In this document: piece after piece, positions 1-11,617 of the stretch
Position numbering within the stretch: position 1 is the stretch's first letter
Layout: each line of letters starts with the position of its first letter
Source: Periplaneta americana
Taxonomy: Eukaryota; Arthropoda; Insecta; Blattodea; Blattidae
DNA: 64,000 nucleotides
Reading direction: 5' to 3'
NCBI RefSeq assembly: GCF_040183065.1
Contig: NC_091118.1
Span: forward strand, 211,270,529-211,334,528
Translations under genes and position numbers: made by a program
The notes under the pieces: model-generated
Databases searched by the model: none
What the model saw: only the letters and a program-made list of their open reading frames with translations
What the model was told of the DNA's origin: nothing

Positions 1-3000
1 GTCCATACACTCCGCGTGGAGTATTGGAGCGGCCTTCAAAAGACTTCACGACAATGGATAGCGCGACATAATTAAAATTATTCAAACTACAAAGCTTCCG
101 TCCATACACTCCGCGTGGAGTATTGGAGCGGCCTTCAAAAGACTTCACGACAATGGATAGCGCGATATAATTAAAATTATTGAAACTACAAAGCTACCGT
201 CCATACACTCCGCGTGGAGTATTGGAGCGGCCTTCAAAAGACTTGACGACAATGGTCATCGCGACATAATTAAAATTATTGAAACTACAAAGCTTCCGTC
301 CATACACTCCGCGTGGAGTATTGGAGCGGCCTTCAAAAGACTTCACGACAATGGATAGCGCGATATAATTAATATTATTGAAACTACAAAGCTTCCGTCC
401 ATACACTCCGCGTGGAGTATTGGAGCGGCCTTCAAAAGACTTGACAATGGACAGCGCGATATAATTAAAATTATTCAAACTACAAAGCTTCCGTCCATAC
501 ACTCCGCGTGGAGTATTGGAGCGGCCTTCAAAAGACTTGACGACAATGGACAGCGACATAATTAAAATTATTGAAACTACAAAGCTTCCGTCCATACAGT
601 CCGCGTGGAGTATTGGAGCGGCCTTCAAAAGACTTGACAATGGACAGCGCGACATAATTAAAATTATTGAAACTACAAAGCTTCCGTCCATACACTCCGC
701 GTGGAGTATTGGAGCGGCCTTCAAAAGACTTGACAATGGATAGCGCGACATAATTAAAATTATTCAAACTACAAAGCTTCCGTCCATACACTCCGCGTGG
801 AGTATTAGAGCGGCCTTCAAAAGACTTGACAATGGACAGCGCGATATAATTAAAATTATTGAAACTACAAAGCTTCCGTCCATACACTCCGCGTGGAGTA
901 TTAGAGCGGCCTTCAAAAGACTTGACAATGGACAGCGCGATATAATTAAAATTATTGAAACTACAAAGCTTCCGTCCATACACTCCGCGTGGAGTATTGG
1001 AGCGGCCTTCAAAAGACTTGACGACAATGGCCAGAGCGACATAATTAAAATTATTCAAACTACAAAGCTTCCGTCCATACACTCCGCGTGGAATATTGGA
1101 GCGGCCTTCAAAAGACTTGACGACAATGGCCAGAGCGACATAATTAAAATTATTCAAACTACAAAGCTTCCGACCATACACTCCGCGTGGAGTATTGGAG
1201 CGGTCTTCAAAAGACTTGACGACAATGGATAGCGCGACATAATTAAAATTATTGAAACTACAAAGCTTCCGTCCATACACTCCAAGTGGAGTATTGGAGC
1301 GGTCTTCAAAAGACTTGACGACAATGGATAGCGCGACATAATTAAAATTATTCAAACTACAAAGCTTCCGATCATACACTCCAAGTGGAGTATTGGAGCG
1401 GTCTTCAAAAGACTTGACGACAATGGATAGCGCGACATAATTAAAATTATTGAAACTACAAAGCTTCCGTCCATACACTCCAAGTGGAGTATTGGAGCGG
1501 CCTTCAAAAGACTTGACGACAATGGCCAGAGCGACATAATTAAAATTATTCAAACTACAAAGCTTCCGTCCATACACTCCGCGTGGAATATTGGAGCGGC
1601 CTTCAAAAGACTTGACGACAATGGACAGCGACATAATTAAAATTATTCAAACTACAAAGCTTCCGTCCATACACTCCGCGTGGAGTATTGGAGCGGTCTT
1701 CAAAAGACTTGACGACAATGGCCAGAGCGACATAATTAAAATTATTCAAACTACAAAGCTTCCGTCCATACACTCCGCGTGGAATATTGGAGCGGCCTTC
1801 AAAAGACTTGACGACAATGGACAGCGACATAATTAAAATTATTCAAACTACAAAGCTTCCGTCCATACACTCCGCGTGGAGTATTGGAGCGGTCTTCAAA
1901 AGACTTGACGACAATGGCCAGAGCGACATAATTAAAATTATTCAAACTACAAAGCTTCCGTCCATACACTCCGCGTGGAGTATTAGAGCGGCCTTCAAAA
2001 GACTTGACAATGGACAGCGCGATATAATTAAAATTATTGAAACTACAAAGCTTCCGTCCATACACTCCGCGTGGAGTATTAGAGCGGCCTTCAAAAGACT
2101 TGACAATGGATAGCGCGACATAATTAAAATTATTCAAACTACAAAGCTTCCGTCCATACACTCCGCGTGGAGTATTGCAGCGGCCTTCAAAAGACTTGAC
2201 AATGGATAGCGCGACATAATTAAAATTATTCAAACTACAAAGCTTCCGTCCATACACTCCGCGTGGAGTATTAGAGCGGCCTTCAAAAGACTTGACAATG
2301 GACAGCGCGATATAATTAAAATTATTGAAACTACAAAGCTTCCGTCCATACACTCCGCGTGGAGTATTAGAGCGGCCTTCAAAAGACTTGACAATGGACA
2401 GCGCGATATGATTAAAATTATTGAAACTACAAAGCTTCCGTCCATACACTCCGCGTGGAGTATTGGAGCGGCCTTCAAAAGACTTGACAATGGATAGCGC
2501 GACATAATTAAAATTATTCAAACTACAAAGCTTCCGTCCATACACTCCGCGTGGAGTATTAGAGCGGCCTTCAAAAGACTTGACAATGGACAGCGCGATA
2601 TAATTAAAATTATTGAAACTACAAAGCTTCCGTCAATACACTCCGCGTGGAGTATTAGAGCGGCCTTCAAAAGACTTGACGATGGACAGCGCGATATAAT
2701 TAAAATTATTGAAACTACAAAGCTTCCGTCCATACACTCCGCGTGGAGTATTGGAGCGGCCTTCAAAAGACTTGACAATGGATAGCGCGACATAATTAAA
2801 ATTATTCAAACTACAAAGCTTCCGTCCATACACTCCGCGTGGAGTATTAGAGCGGCCTTCAAAAGACTTGACAATGGACAGCGCGATATAATTAAAATTA
2901 TTGAAACTACAAAGCTTCCGTCCATACACTCCGCGTGGAGTATTAGAGCGGCTTTCAAAAGACTTGACAATGGACAGCGCGATATAATTAAAATTATTGA

Positions 3001-3211
3001 AACTTGAAAGCTTCCGTCCATACACTCCGCGTGGAGTATTGGAGCGGCCTTCAAAAGACTTGACAATGGATAGCGCGACATAATTAAAATTATTCAAACT
3101 ACAAAGCTTCCGTCCATACACTCCGCGTGGAGTATTAGAGCGGCCTTCAAAAGACTTGACAATGGACAGCGCGACATAATTAAAATTATTGAAACTACAA
3201 AGCTTCCGTCC
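1..3211. repeat. 99/96-bp satellite array (about 33 monomers, runs off left edge)
   Basis: Head-to-tail monomers, each with a HindIII site (AAGCTT) and a short dyad, ACTCCgcgtGGAGT. The basic monomer is 99 bp. A 3-bp deletion (GACGACAATGG to GACAATGG) gives 96-bp monomers, and a 2-bp deletion near GGACAGCGAC gives occasional 97-bp ones. From about 1.5 to 2.0 kb a 196-bp dimer repeats; from about 2.2 to 3.2 kb a 288-bp trimer (3 x 96) repeats almost exactly. Because 99 and 96 are multiples of three, long open frames cross the array on both strands, but their peptides only echo the repeat and are not credible proteins. The array stops abruptly near 3211 in unrelated sequence. Confidence 0.97.
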
Positions 3212-4408
3212 TCTTTGACACCGCTAGCCTACTAATTGAACGTGGCTACTTTACAGACTTCCTCCCGGGGATTCCCTTGGAGGTTCGTATCTGGAAGCAG
3301 TTTACACTCGTTCGTCGGTGTTGGTTATTAAAACGTTTTCAGTTTCTTATCACCTCATTTTACATTAGAGTGCTCTATTATATTAATGCAGAAAACTTAA
3401 AAAAAGAACTTCAATTACATTACATTAATTTGCATTCTCTCTGCTTTTCTGTGTTCATATATGTTTGTATTTAATTTATATGATTCAGTTTTAATTTAGT
3501 TTATAGAATATTCCGTGACCTTCTTGCAAGTTCTGCGGCAAAAAAGGAATTGTAGCAATTAACAGTCCAATTTCATTCACAGCTGTCGGCAAATGAAAGT
3601 GAATTACCAGGAACGAAAAGCTGTTGGCAGCTGAAAACAATAATGTCTGCGGCAGATGTAAACTGAATTGTTTTCTCTTCAATTTATGTTTTAATCTCGT
3701 AAGAATAACAATGAATGAATATAGCTACAACATAGTCAAGGCCAATAAACAAATCTGCGAACTTAAATATTTGTAAGCATATGGTTCAAAATGGGCTTGT
3801 CAGACTTGCTGCAGCTGCTGCTCTTCATACAAAGGCGGACATCAGAGGACAAATTGAAGTTAAAGTCATCGCTAGAGTCAGGATGTTTGGCAAAATGCCT
3901 TTTTTACTGGGTGGAAATAAATCATTATTTGCATAGATATAAATGTGATTTGGAGTAAATCAAAGTGATAGGGCCAATTTCTATTTTGCCTATTTTGCCT
4001 TTTTAAGATGTTTCTTACTAAGAAATGCCTTTTTGTCATTTTAAAGAGCAATTTTCTAATTAACTATAATGTAATGTAAATGCAATTTAAATATTTAAAG
4101 GAATGACTAACTTTACTAACAATAGTAAATAAAAGTTATATATTTCGGTGCTTAATCTGCTAATAATGGTATTTTTAATAGAATTGGTGTAATATGAATA
4201 GTGATCGACAATCCACAGTTACAAATATAATATTGTCATGTCTTCACGATACCAACAATCAGCTTTATAATTTTAAATATTAAGCTCATTCTCATAGAAG
4301 TTGTCACGTAGCATTTTCAATTGTTTGCTTTCATATTTTCAAATCTTACTGTTACAATTTTGTGCTACACGTGTTTCTTATTGTATGAGAAAGAAATTTG
4401 AGTGAGGA
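3212..4408. other. No recognised gene
   Basis: AT-rich sequence after the satellite. Only short non-homologous frames are present. Repeated GCCTTTTT-type motifs around 3890-4040 and 4870-4910 may belong to the same decayed DNA transposon as the BED-finger exon at 4639, but I cannot show this. Confidence 0.5.
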
Positions 4409-4416
4409 ACAGTCAG

Positions 4417-4594
4417 CAGTGTTGCCAATTTAGCGATTTTCCCGCTAGATCTGGCGTTTTTCAGTGTTAGTTTAGCGGGGGAAATGTATTAAATTTTTAC
4501 TGCTGATATAGGGATTTATACATAGACAAATAGCAATTTAGCGGTTTCTCCACTGTTTCATAGCGGGTTTTTAAAAACTGAGTTGGCAACACTG
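4417..4594. mobile_element. hAT-type MITE (178 bp)
   Basis: Terminal inverted repeats CAGTGTTGCCAA (4417-4428) and TTGGCAACACTG (4583-4594) flank a non-coding interior. Both sides carry the identical 8-bp sequence ACAGTCAG (4409-4416 and 4595-4602), a perfect target-site duplication. An 8-bp duplication with CAGNG-starting termini is the hAT signature, so this is a non-autonomous hAT derivative. It inserted next to the BED-finger remnant downstream. Confidence 0.9.
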
Positions 4595-4638
4595 ACAGTC
4601 AGTTATTGTTGGGTGACAGAAGGTGTAAGATCGTTTAG

Positions 4639-4811
4639 CTACAACGCCTAAATTCAGTAAACCATTGAAAAGTAAACTTCATGCTTACGTTAGTGAATTC
4701 GGTGCCCATGTGTTTTCAACAGATGGAACAGTTTTGTTATGTAAGGTTTGTGAAAAGACAGTTAATCACGAAAAAAAAGTATTTTATAAGTCAACATGTG
4801 TCATCTACGAA
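4639..4811 (+). pseudogene. BED-type zinc-finger exon remnant of a hAT-like transposon
   Basis: After an AG at 4637-4638, the frame from 4641 encodes TPKFSKPLKSKLHAYV, then FSTDGTVLLCKVCEKTV. The C-x2-C pair and following lysines resemble the BED-like finger found at the N-terminus of some insect hAT proteins (recalled, not searched). The expected downstream SQHVSSTK with its histidine is present only in the next frame, so a run of eight A around 4772-4779 has gained or lost a base. A GT follows at 4812, compatible with a splice donor. It is a single broken exon; no catalytic domain is visible nearby. Confidence 0.6.
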
Positions 4812-4819
4812 GTAAATAT

Positions 4820-5137
4820 GTGAGTTATGTTGATATAATTTAAATTTATTTCTAGAATTATGTTATGCTTTTTTAAAATTTATAATGCCTTTTTCAAAGC
4901 TTTTTGCCTGCTTACTTTAACTGTTATAAATACCTAAACATCCGGGCTCTGTACTTCGCATTAAATGGCATGGACTTCATTTTAGAATGCTGCTTGTTTG
5001 CAGTTACAATTATGAAATCCTATTTATGTTTCATTGCTTGCGGTATGCAATCTATACACTACAAATTATATCATCATTATCACGTAATTCCATTTTATGT
5101 AACGTGTGCTCTTCTTCAGTCATTTGTTTTCAGATAA
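4820..5137. other. No recognised gene
   Basis: AT-rich sequence between the BED-finger remnant and the Helitron. Two small overlapping frames here have no recognisable motif. Confidence 0.5.
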
Positions 5138-6561
5138 TCTATACTAATAATAAATCTGTAGCCGAACTTTTCAGATAATTTTCGATTTTCCAAAAATAAT
5201 TGGTCCTAACATATATAATTAACCACCCTGAAACCGAAAATCGCTTTATTGAAATTTTTGTTTGTATGTCTGTCTGTATGTTTGTTACCTTTTCACGCGA
5301 TAATAGCTGAACCGATTTCGATGAAAATTGGAATATAAATTAAGTTCGTTGTAACTTACATTATAGGCTATATGGCATTCAAAATACGTTATTTAAAAGT
5401 GGGGTTACAAGGGGGCCTGAATTAAATAAATCGAAATATCTCGCTTATTATTGATTTTTTTGAAGTATGTTACATAACAAAAGTTTGTTTAAAAATGATT
5501 TCTGATAAGTGTTATTCTCTGAAAAATTTTGATAGGACTGATATTTAATGAGATAAATGAATTTTAAAATTAAAATAACTGCCATCTAAGGCGGTGTATT
5601 GAATTAAAAAACAAATGACTTCGTCTATAAGGGGCCTTGGACACAACAATCGGAAGCTATGAAACATAGCCTACAGACAATTTTTCTGTATTTTTATGGT
5701 AATATCGGAAGCTAAATTAACCGATTTGTATAATTAATCATTATTTCATCATTGGAAAGTGTAGTTTCTCTGGATGGACATAATGCTATAATGTTATTAC
5801 AGTAACTTGTGAGTGAATTGAGGACAGGTAAGATTAAAATAGCTTCTTATGCACAGAAAACTTGATAGGTTATTCTGTATATTCATTTCCTGTATTTCTT
5901 ATAATAATGTTTATGAACATATTCATTTTTATCTCAGAGAATTAACGAACAACGAGAGTGTATTGATTTAGTATGCAGTAATAGTACATTAGCTTAGCAA
6001 TCCATTATTTTATAATTCAAATTTTAACTATGCTCAATTGAATCGTGTTAAAATACATAAAATACATATGCAATAAATGCAATGCAAAGAAATTGGGTAA
6101 TGAGCAAGCAGATTATGTTGCGCTGTTGTAAAAGTTGTTCCTCCTGAGATTCAAGAGCTCCCACAACAAATTAAAAACTTTCTAATTCGAGTACATCCGT
6201 TATCAACACACTTCTTCATAATATAATATAATATAATATAATATAATATAATATAATATAATATAATATAATATAATAATAAATCTGTAGCCAAAATTTT
6301 TCTGTTAATTTTCGCTTTTCCAAAAATAATTGGTAATAACAATAAACATGTTAAAGGAATTGTCATTGCACCAAATGAGTGTCTCTGGATCAAAATGATC
6401 GCATTTTAATATTTTAAATACAATTTAAATTAAGTAACATATTAAAAGATTTATCCTTCTATCAAACACGAATGTTCCCTGGATCAAATGTCCTATTTTA
6501 ATTATGTAATTACTTTATATTTATTTCTAACGTGTGCAGCGGAGCGCACGGGTACGGCTAG
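5138..6561 (+). mobile_element. Non-autonomous Helitron-like element, copy 1
   Basis: It starts TCTATACTAATAATAA and ends GGTACGGCTAG, with host A before and T after, as expected for Helitrons (5'-TC, 3'-CTRR, A|T target). A short hairpin, GTGTGC/GCGCAC, lies just before the 3' terminus. No Rep/helicase is encoded. A second copy of the 5'-end sequence (AATAATAAATCTGTAGCC) occurs internally near 6280 after an ATAAT tract, so the element looks composite. Copies at 24466 and 55692 share both ends and most of the body. Confidence 0.88.
6228..6280. repeat. (ATAAT)n pentanucleotide tract inside Helitron copy 1
   Basis: About ten ATAAT units. An equivalent tract is present in the other two Helitron copies with different length and purity, so it is an inherited, length-variable part of the family. 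Confidence 0.9.
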
Positions 6562-7654
6562 TCTATATTATTATAATAACAATTTTTCTTTTTAAAAGTT
6601 GATTTTGAGCACAAAATATTTATCGATTCGTTTTCTGTATCGGTCTCGACCGGCTCTCAATTAACGGAAGGAAGAGTATGACGTAATGATAATGATATTA
6701 TAGAAACAAATCCAAGTTTGACTGAATCATCACACTTATCATCAAAGTCATAGTCTAAGTAGTTTTGTTTCACGTTTCTTCCAATGTAATATCGTGATCT
6801 TACGAAGGTAGGATCTAACTTCAACTTTAATTCCACAATTGGGACATCTGGCAGACATCTACGGCTGACCACTAGGATCCAGAATACAAAGCAGAGGTTA
6901 ACTTAAAAATAAAGTACAATATCATTTGCAGAGAGAATACAAAACAATGATAAACTTAAAAATAAAGTACATTTTGATTTTGAAGAATAATGAGATAAAA
7001 ATATATAATGTAAAATAATTGAAACGAAGTAAATAATATTATGTACTGTTATACAAGTGATTGTGTAAAATGGATAATGAATCTCTAAATACCATCAGAC
7101 AAATTTTGTTAATGTCCTCATTAGAAAATTTAAGAGAAAGGAGAATGGTTTTGGTTAACTTAAATGAAGTTCCCCTAGCGCCAAAAAGAAGTCCTTTCAC
7201 TTCCCATGTATCAACATTAATTTTGTATTTCTCACTAAAGTGAGGAGTAGGCCCTATACGGATTGTTAATAGACTTCTTTTCTTCGTTAACGTTATTGGC
7301 TTATTGATATCCTTCTCAAAAGGGTAAAAAATGAGGCTTCTTACATGATATACTTAATATCTTCGTCATGTCAGATTGTCTGATATTAATTTCGAGTCTC
7401 AGTTTATTAAGTTTTAGTCCACCACAGATGATGTCTAACAGTATTTAGTCTTTTACGTTACCTACCCCTATTTACCTATAGTCAGTAGCTATATTAGTTT
7501 ATCCTGGGTGAGTCCCTAACTCTTATATTGGATACTAATCATATGCGGGATAAGGTTAGGGTTTTTTTTACCTTAAGACTGTCCAGTGTTTATAGACAGA
7601 TGGAAAAAAAGTGTTTGGGGAGATGTTAATATGCAAAAAACATGGGTTTTATTA
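6562..7654. other. No recognised gene
   Basis: AT-rich. A 60-codon frame at 7061-7243 starts MCKMDNESLNTIRQILLMSS but has no motif I recognise and no coding context. I leave it unannotated as a gene. Confidence 0.45.
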
Positions 7655-7909
7655 TTTGAGGGGTTCGGGAGTAAAATATGGTAAGTGACGTTTTACTGTT
7701 TTGAAGTTATAGACAGACAAACTTTTATACATGCACAGTTTGTATAGTTATCAGGAAAGTAAAATCTGTACATCTCTGCCATCTGTTGAGATGTTGGAAA
7801 ACTAACTACTGTATTAGACGCAGAATGTAAAATACCACATTATACGCTACATATCTCATTTTTAACCATAATGTCAGTTACCATTTTTTACGCCCGATCC
7901 CCTCATTTA
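7655..7909. repeat. Inverted repeat with about 35-bp arms (MITE-like)
   Basis: The left arm, 7655-7689 (TTTGAGGGGTTCGGGAGTAA onward), is matched in reverse complement with a few mismatches by 7873-7909 (ending GCCCGATCCCCTCATTTA). The 183-bp spacer has no coding sign. No clear target duplication was found, so this could be a MITE or an old hairpin. Confidence 0.55.
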
Positions 7910-8534
7910 TTATTATTAGACACTGATACACAAAATCAATCAAAGCAATGGAATCATCTATGTTCTTCTAACTTAAAAGGGTTTGAAACGCTGAAATGAT
8001 ATTATAATATTATGGGTTCGGTGCCTTATAATACAGACAGAATACCATTATTGGTATCTATGTAACTATCAATGATGAATTTTTCTTTATTAGATGGATT
8101 ACACCTTAAGACCTCATCCGACCTCGTCCCATCTCTGTCTTGAACGTCCAGGACATCTTTCGTCTTTGGACTTGCGTAACATCACCGTTTTAGGAATTCT
8201 AGTATTACCCAATGACCTATCCAATTATTTCTGTAGTTCTATTTTATCACTTATTGAAAAAGTGTCTAATCTGTTTATTTCTTAGTTATTTATTCTTGAT
8301 TTTATGGACAGGGTGATTAAGCAAAAGAGTGCAAAAAATAAACTAAACATAGGGAATGCTCCACTGAACATTATGACATAGAGAACTTGGGATCTTAAGT
8401 CAGATTAAGATAATAAGGACCTAAACATTTCTATCGCTATCGTTTAGTATTTCTATACTACGCCCTCTCATTATTCACATTTACATGGATTATTTACAAT
8501 TTCAAATTATTGTCATATCATTTATAAACTAGAG
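7910..8534. other. No recognised gene
   Basis: AT-rich spacer. The 63-codon frame at 8094-8285 has no recognisable domain. Confidence 0.5.
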
Positions 8535-9070
8535 TTAACAACATACCACTTTGTACCTCAAAGTGACGGTCACCAACCTCAACGCAAGCAAGACATGGCG
8601 TACGAGATTCTGCCGCATCCTTTCAAATATCCCTGGCGTGTTTTAATCACATCACAGGCGACTAAAATCCTGGCAACCAATTCCACATTCGTGTTTGCTG
8701 AATTCCTATAAACAAGTGATATTAGATATCACAATAGGAAATAATGAATGGATTCATGTCGGGTGACCTCGCAGGGCATAAAATAAGACCTCCACTTCCA
8801 ATCCAGCGATCAGGAAATGTATCATTAAGATGGTTACGGACATCTACACTTAAATGAGGCGGTGCTCCTTCGTGCTGCAGTCACATCGTCTCACTGACAG
8901 CGAAAGAGCACGTCCTACAACTCAAGTAAAACTCTTTGCACGAACCGAAAGTACATGAGTATATGTGAACATTCAGACGGGCAGGTAGGAGATATGGCCC
9001 AATGAGATGGTCTTGTAGCCTACAATGCCGACCCAGATATTTACAACGAAACTCACTGGTTTTGTAGATT
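8535..9070 (-). pseudogene. Degraded DDE-superfamily transposase fragment
   Basis: Read on the minus strand in shifting frames: VNIWVGIVGY, then (near 8880) LQHEGAPPHLSVDVRNHLN, then ARSPDMNPF near 8770, and IFERMRQNLVRHVL near 8610. The order matches a Tc1/mariner/IS630-like transposase I know from insects, whose core reads H-D-G-A-P-P-H then P-A-R-S-P-D. Here the first acidic position of HDGAPPH is E. At least three frameshifts or stops separate the blocks and no terminal repeats were found. It is a dead fragment covering the second half of the catalytic domain. Confidence 0.75.
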
Positions 9071-9194
9071 CCAAGTTTCCTATCTCAAATGTTTAATAGA
9101 ACATTCTTTGTTTCGTGTTCAATTTTGCACACTTTTAGTGAATTACCCGGTATACTCGTATATCCTAAAACTTTATTAAGTTGAACTGCGTATA

Positions 9195-9905
9195 GGCCAG
9201 ATTGCCCAAGTAATGTTTAATTTTGCTAAACGAATGTTAAATTAACAGGCTGTTAATTTTTAAAGCTTTGTTAATGTATTTTCCATTTGTTCAACATAAT
9301 TTTGTTTAAGATAACCAACACTTAACTATAACGTCTGTTAGCACTATTTTAACCACTCAACAGCAGTTGGTAATGATTTTACACATTTAAGACAATTTTT
9401 TATTGGCTAAAATTAATCTTTAAATTCTATATTATAGAGTGAGTCATGAAACTTGCATAAAATGACAACCAGTTATAGTAGGCCACGCTCCATAAACAAA
9501 CAGTTGACAAATGAAAGTTTTAAGTGACATGCTGAGTAATAATTACAAAGTAAGGTTATATTGCCTCATTGTTATTATGGATACGAAATACGAAAGAAAT
9601 AAAATAACACTGATGTATTTAAACAGTCCGAAGTGTTTTTTAAATGTTATATTACCAGTCATATGCTAAACATTCCTTACAGACAGACACAAAATATTAA
9701 TTTCGCAACTTCTGTTCGAACAGCTGTGGAGACATCGGACATATTTAACTAACTGTTAAACGAGTTAACTGCCCGAAATCCTACATTTAAAATTAACAAT
9801 CTGTTTAAACCAAACTGGTGTTGAAAACATACAATTTTATTAATTAACAAACTGTTTATAGTTTAAAAGTCGTTAAATTTTCTAACAATACTTGGAAAAC
9901 CGGCC
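9195..9905. mobile_element. TIR element with imperfect ends, non-coding (711 bp)
   Basis: The left end, GGCCAGATTGCCCAAGTA, resembles the reverse complement of the right end, GGCCGGTTTTCCAAGTA; similarity continues inward (TGTT, AAACG/AACG, TTAA). Both sides are flanked by ATA, a possible 3-bp target duplication. The interior is AT-rich with no frame of note. Superfamily unassigned. Confidence 0.5.
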
Positions 9906-9961
9906 ATAAGAAGCACTTGCAACAGGTGCCGGACCACGTTGCTCCATATAATGGTCTAAGA

Positions 9962-10278
9962 CAGGGGTTCTCAAACTGTGCGTCGCGACGCCCTGGTGCG
10001 TCTTCGATTTCTGTTTGGGGCGTCGCAGCTATAAGGCAAAACTAAAATAATTTATAATGTATAGTGAAGCATCACATGAAAGTTTTCACTACGTGTAGAT
10101 ATTTATTTAATTCAAATTTCGTATTTTTACGAGCTGGTGAGGCAGGCTAAGTGACTATTTTTTTAAATACCACCAAATCTAATTTGGGAATTTTTTTAAT
10201 TTTGGGTACAAGAACGTCGCACGGAAAATCTGACACATGTAAAGGGCGGCGCGGTCTCAAAAAGTTTGAGAACTCCTG
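9962..10278. mobile_element. hAT-like element with CAGGGGTTCTCAAACT ends (317 bp)
   Basis: The left terminus CAGGGGTTCTCAAACT and right terminus AGTTTGAGAACTCCTG are near-perfect inverted repeats of a type common in hAT elements. The following GC-rich stretch (GTCGCGACGCC) is also typical. No 8-bp duplication is visible: the left flank reads GTCTAAGA, the right GACTCGCG. Both flanks resemble the tRNA-like head of SINE-A, so the element may have landed in a SINE-A head that later lost bases. Confidence 0.75.
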
Positions 10279-10569
10279 GACTCGCGTTACAGAATGCGCG
10301 CTGGTTCGAGTTCTCGAGTGGAAAAAATGTTCATATGAAATCTCGACCAGTGTATGGAACCGGTGCTCACCCAGCATTGAATTTTGGAAGCTACACAAGT
10401 AGCGAAATCCAGTTACGGAAACCAGCTGTAACGGCTGGGGAGTCATTATTTCAACCACACGAGACCTCCGTTCTGATTGGATGATAGTTCATCTCTGCTT
10501 AGGATGTGGGCATGAGGCCAGCAATCGGTTGGTAAGCTTAGGCTCTTCATGGGTTGTCGTGCCAAGGAT
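10279..10569 (+). mobile_element. SINE-A copy, 5' end lost to the adjacent hAT
   Basis: Matches the SINE-A copies at 48758 and 52021 from the second half of the tRNA-like head (GGACTCGCGTTAC, box-B-like GGTTCGAGTTCTC) through the body (ACCGGTGCTCACCCAGCA, GTAACGGCTGGGG) to the 3' end GTCGTGCCAAGGAT followed by an A-rich tail. Many substitutions relative to the other copies suggest it is older. Confidence 0.85.
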
Positions 10570-10621
10570 AAAAAATAAAAGTAACAATCAATAAACTGAT
10601 AACGTAGAAAATAACGTAGGT

Positions 10622-10683
10622 CATAGAATTAGAGTCTGGCTGTGCGGAAGAAAAGCCCTTCTGCCCTTAGCTCTGCCATATTA
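10622..10683 (+). mobile_element. 3' end of an ATT-tailed LINE
   Basis: The sequence AGAAAAGCCCTTCTGCCCTTAGCTCTGCCA is a diverged copy of the 3' terminus seen at 42340-42390 and 45225-45275 (AAGGCC..ATGGCC..AACTCTGCCAG), followed in all cases by (ATT)n. Only the last 60 bp survive. Confidence 0.65.
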
Positions 10684-10684
10684 A

Positions 10685-10772
<88 letters not shown>
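10684..10772. repeat. (ATT)n-(ACT)n compound microsatellite
   Basis: About twelve ATT units pass into about seventeen ACT units. It follows a LINE 3' end and ends exactly at the pogo-like element, whose 5' TA target is the last TA of the tract. Confidence 0.95.
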
Positions 10773-10773
<1 letters not shown>

Positions 10774-11617
10774 AGTCAAATGTTGTTTCAACGAACGCCA
10801 ATTTAACGAATTTGTCAGTACAACGAAAAAAATTGTATTCCCTTCCTTACCTGCATAAGGTTTCAATTCAAATTACTTCAATTGTAAGAACGTCAATATA
10901 ACGAAAATTTCACTACAACGAAAATTTCTCCTTCATGATACATATGATCATTACAACGAATTGGTAACACCAACATATCAATTATAGAAACCATTAAAGT
11001 TCACTTCAGCATGGAGAAGCTTGCCCTCAACGATTATAGTAAACTAATTGCTGGCGGAAGTCGGAATTTGTCAATGATTGAAGAAGAAAAAGAAGAGCAT
11101 GTCGATGACATTGAAGAGTTGGACCTAGAATTCTGGAGACAGATATGTGAGAAGAATAACACACCTACAGACATGAAACCAGAAGATTTAATCGATATCG
11201 ACAGTGCAGTGACTGTTGAAAAGACGGTTACAGAAAAGGACATTGTCGGTAGTGTAAAGCATCAAGAAGGTGTGAGTGAAAGTGATGAATAATCTGTATG
11301 TAGTGACAATGATAGTGGAATAAAGTCTCTTGCCGAAGCTGTAAATTTACCAATGATTTCTGACTATTTTTGGCCGGACAAAACAATTTACTAGACGATG
11401 TGACAAAAAGTGCAAGTGTTATAGTAAATTATCTAGAAGAATCAATTGTAAAATGTTCAGTTTAGAAAAAAAAATACAGACTTTTTCTCAAACTAAAACA
11501 TACAGTTATAACATTTCTGTATAAAGAAGCATTAGTGAATATTACAGTGTAACAAACTTTCTGTATATCGAAAATGATGACAGGGTCCCTACGAAATCGT
11601 TAAAACGACATTTCATT

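Noticed and set aside
528..1634. 368-codon ORF on the minus strand
   Set aside because: Peptide periodicity equals the satellite period; overlapping frames are equally open on both strands.
7061..7243. 60-codon ORF MCKMDNESLNTIRQILLMSS
   Set aside because: Length is expected by chance in AT-rich DNA on this scale, and no domain or neighbour supports it.
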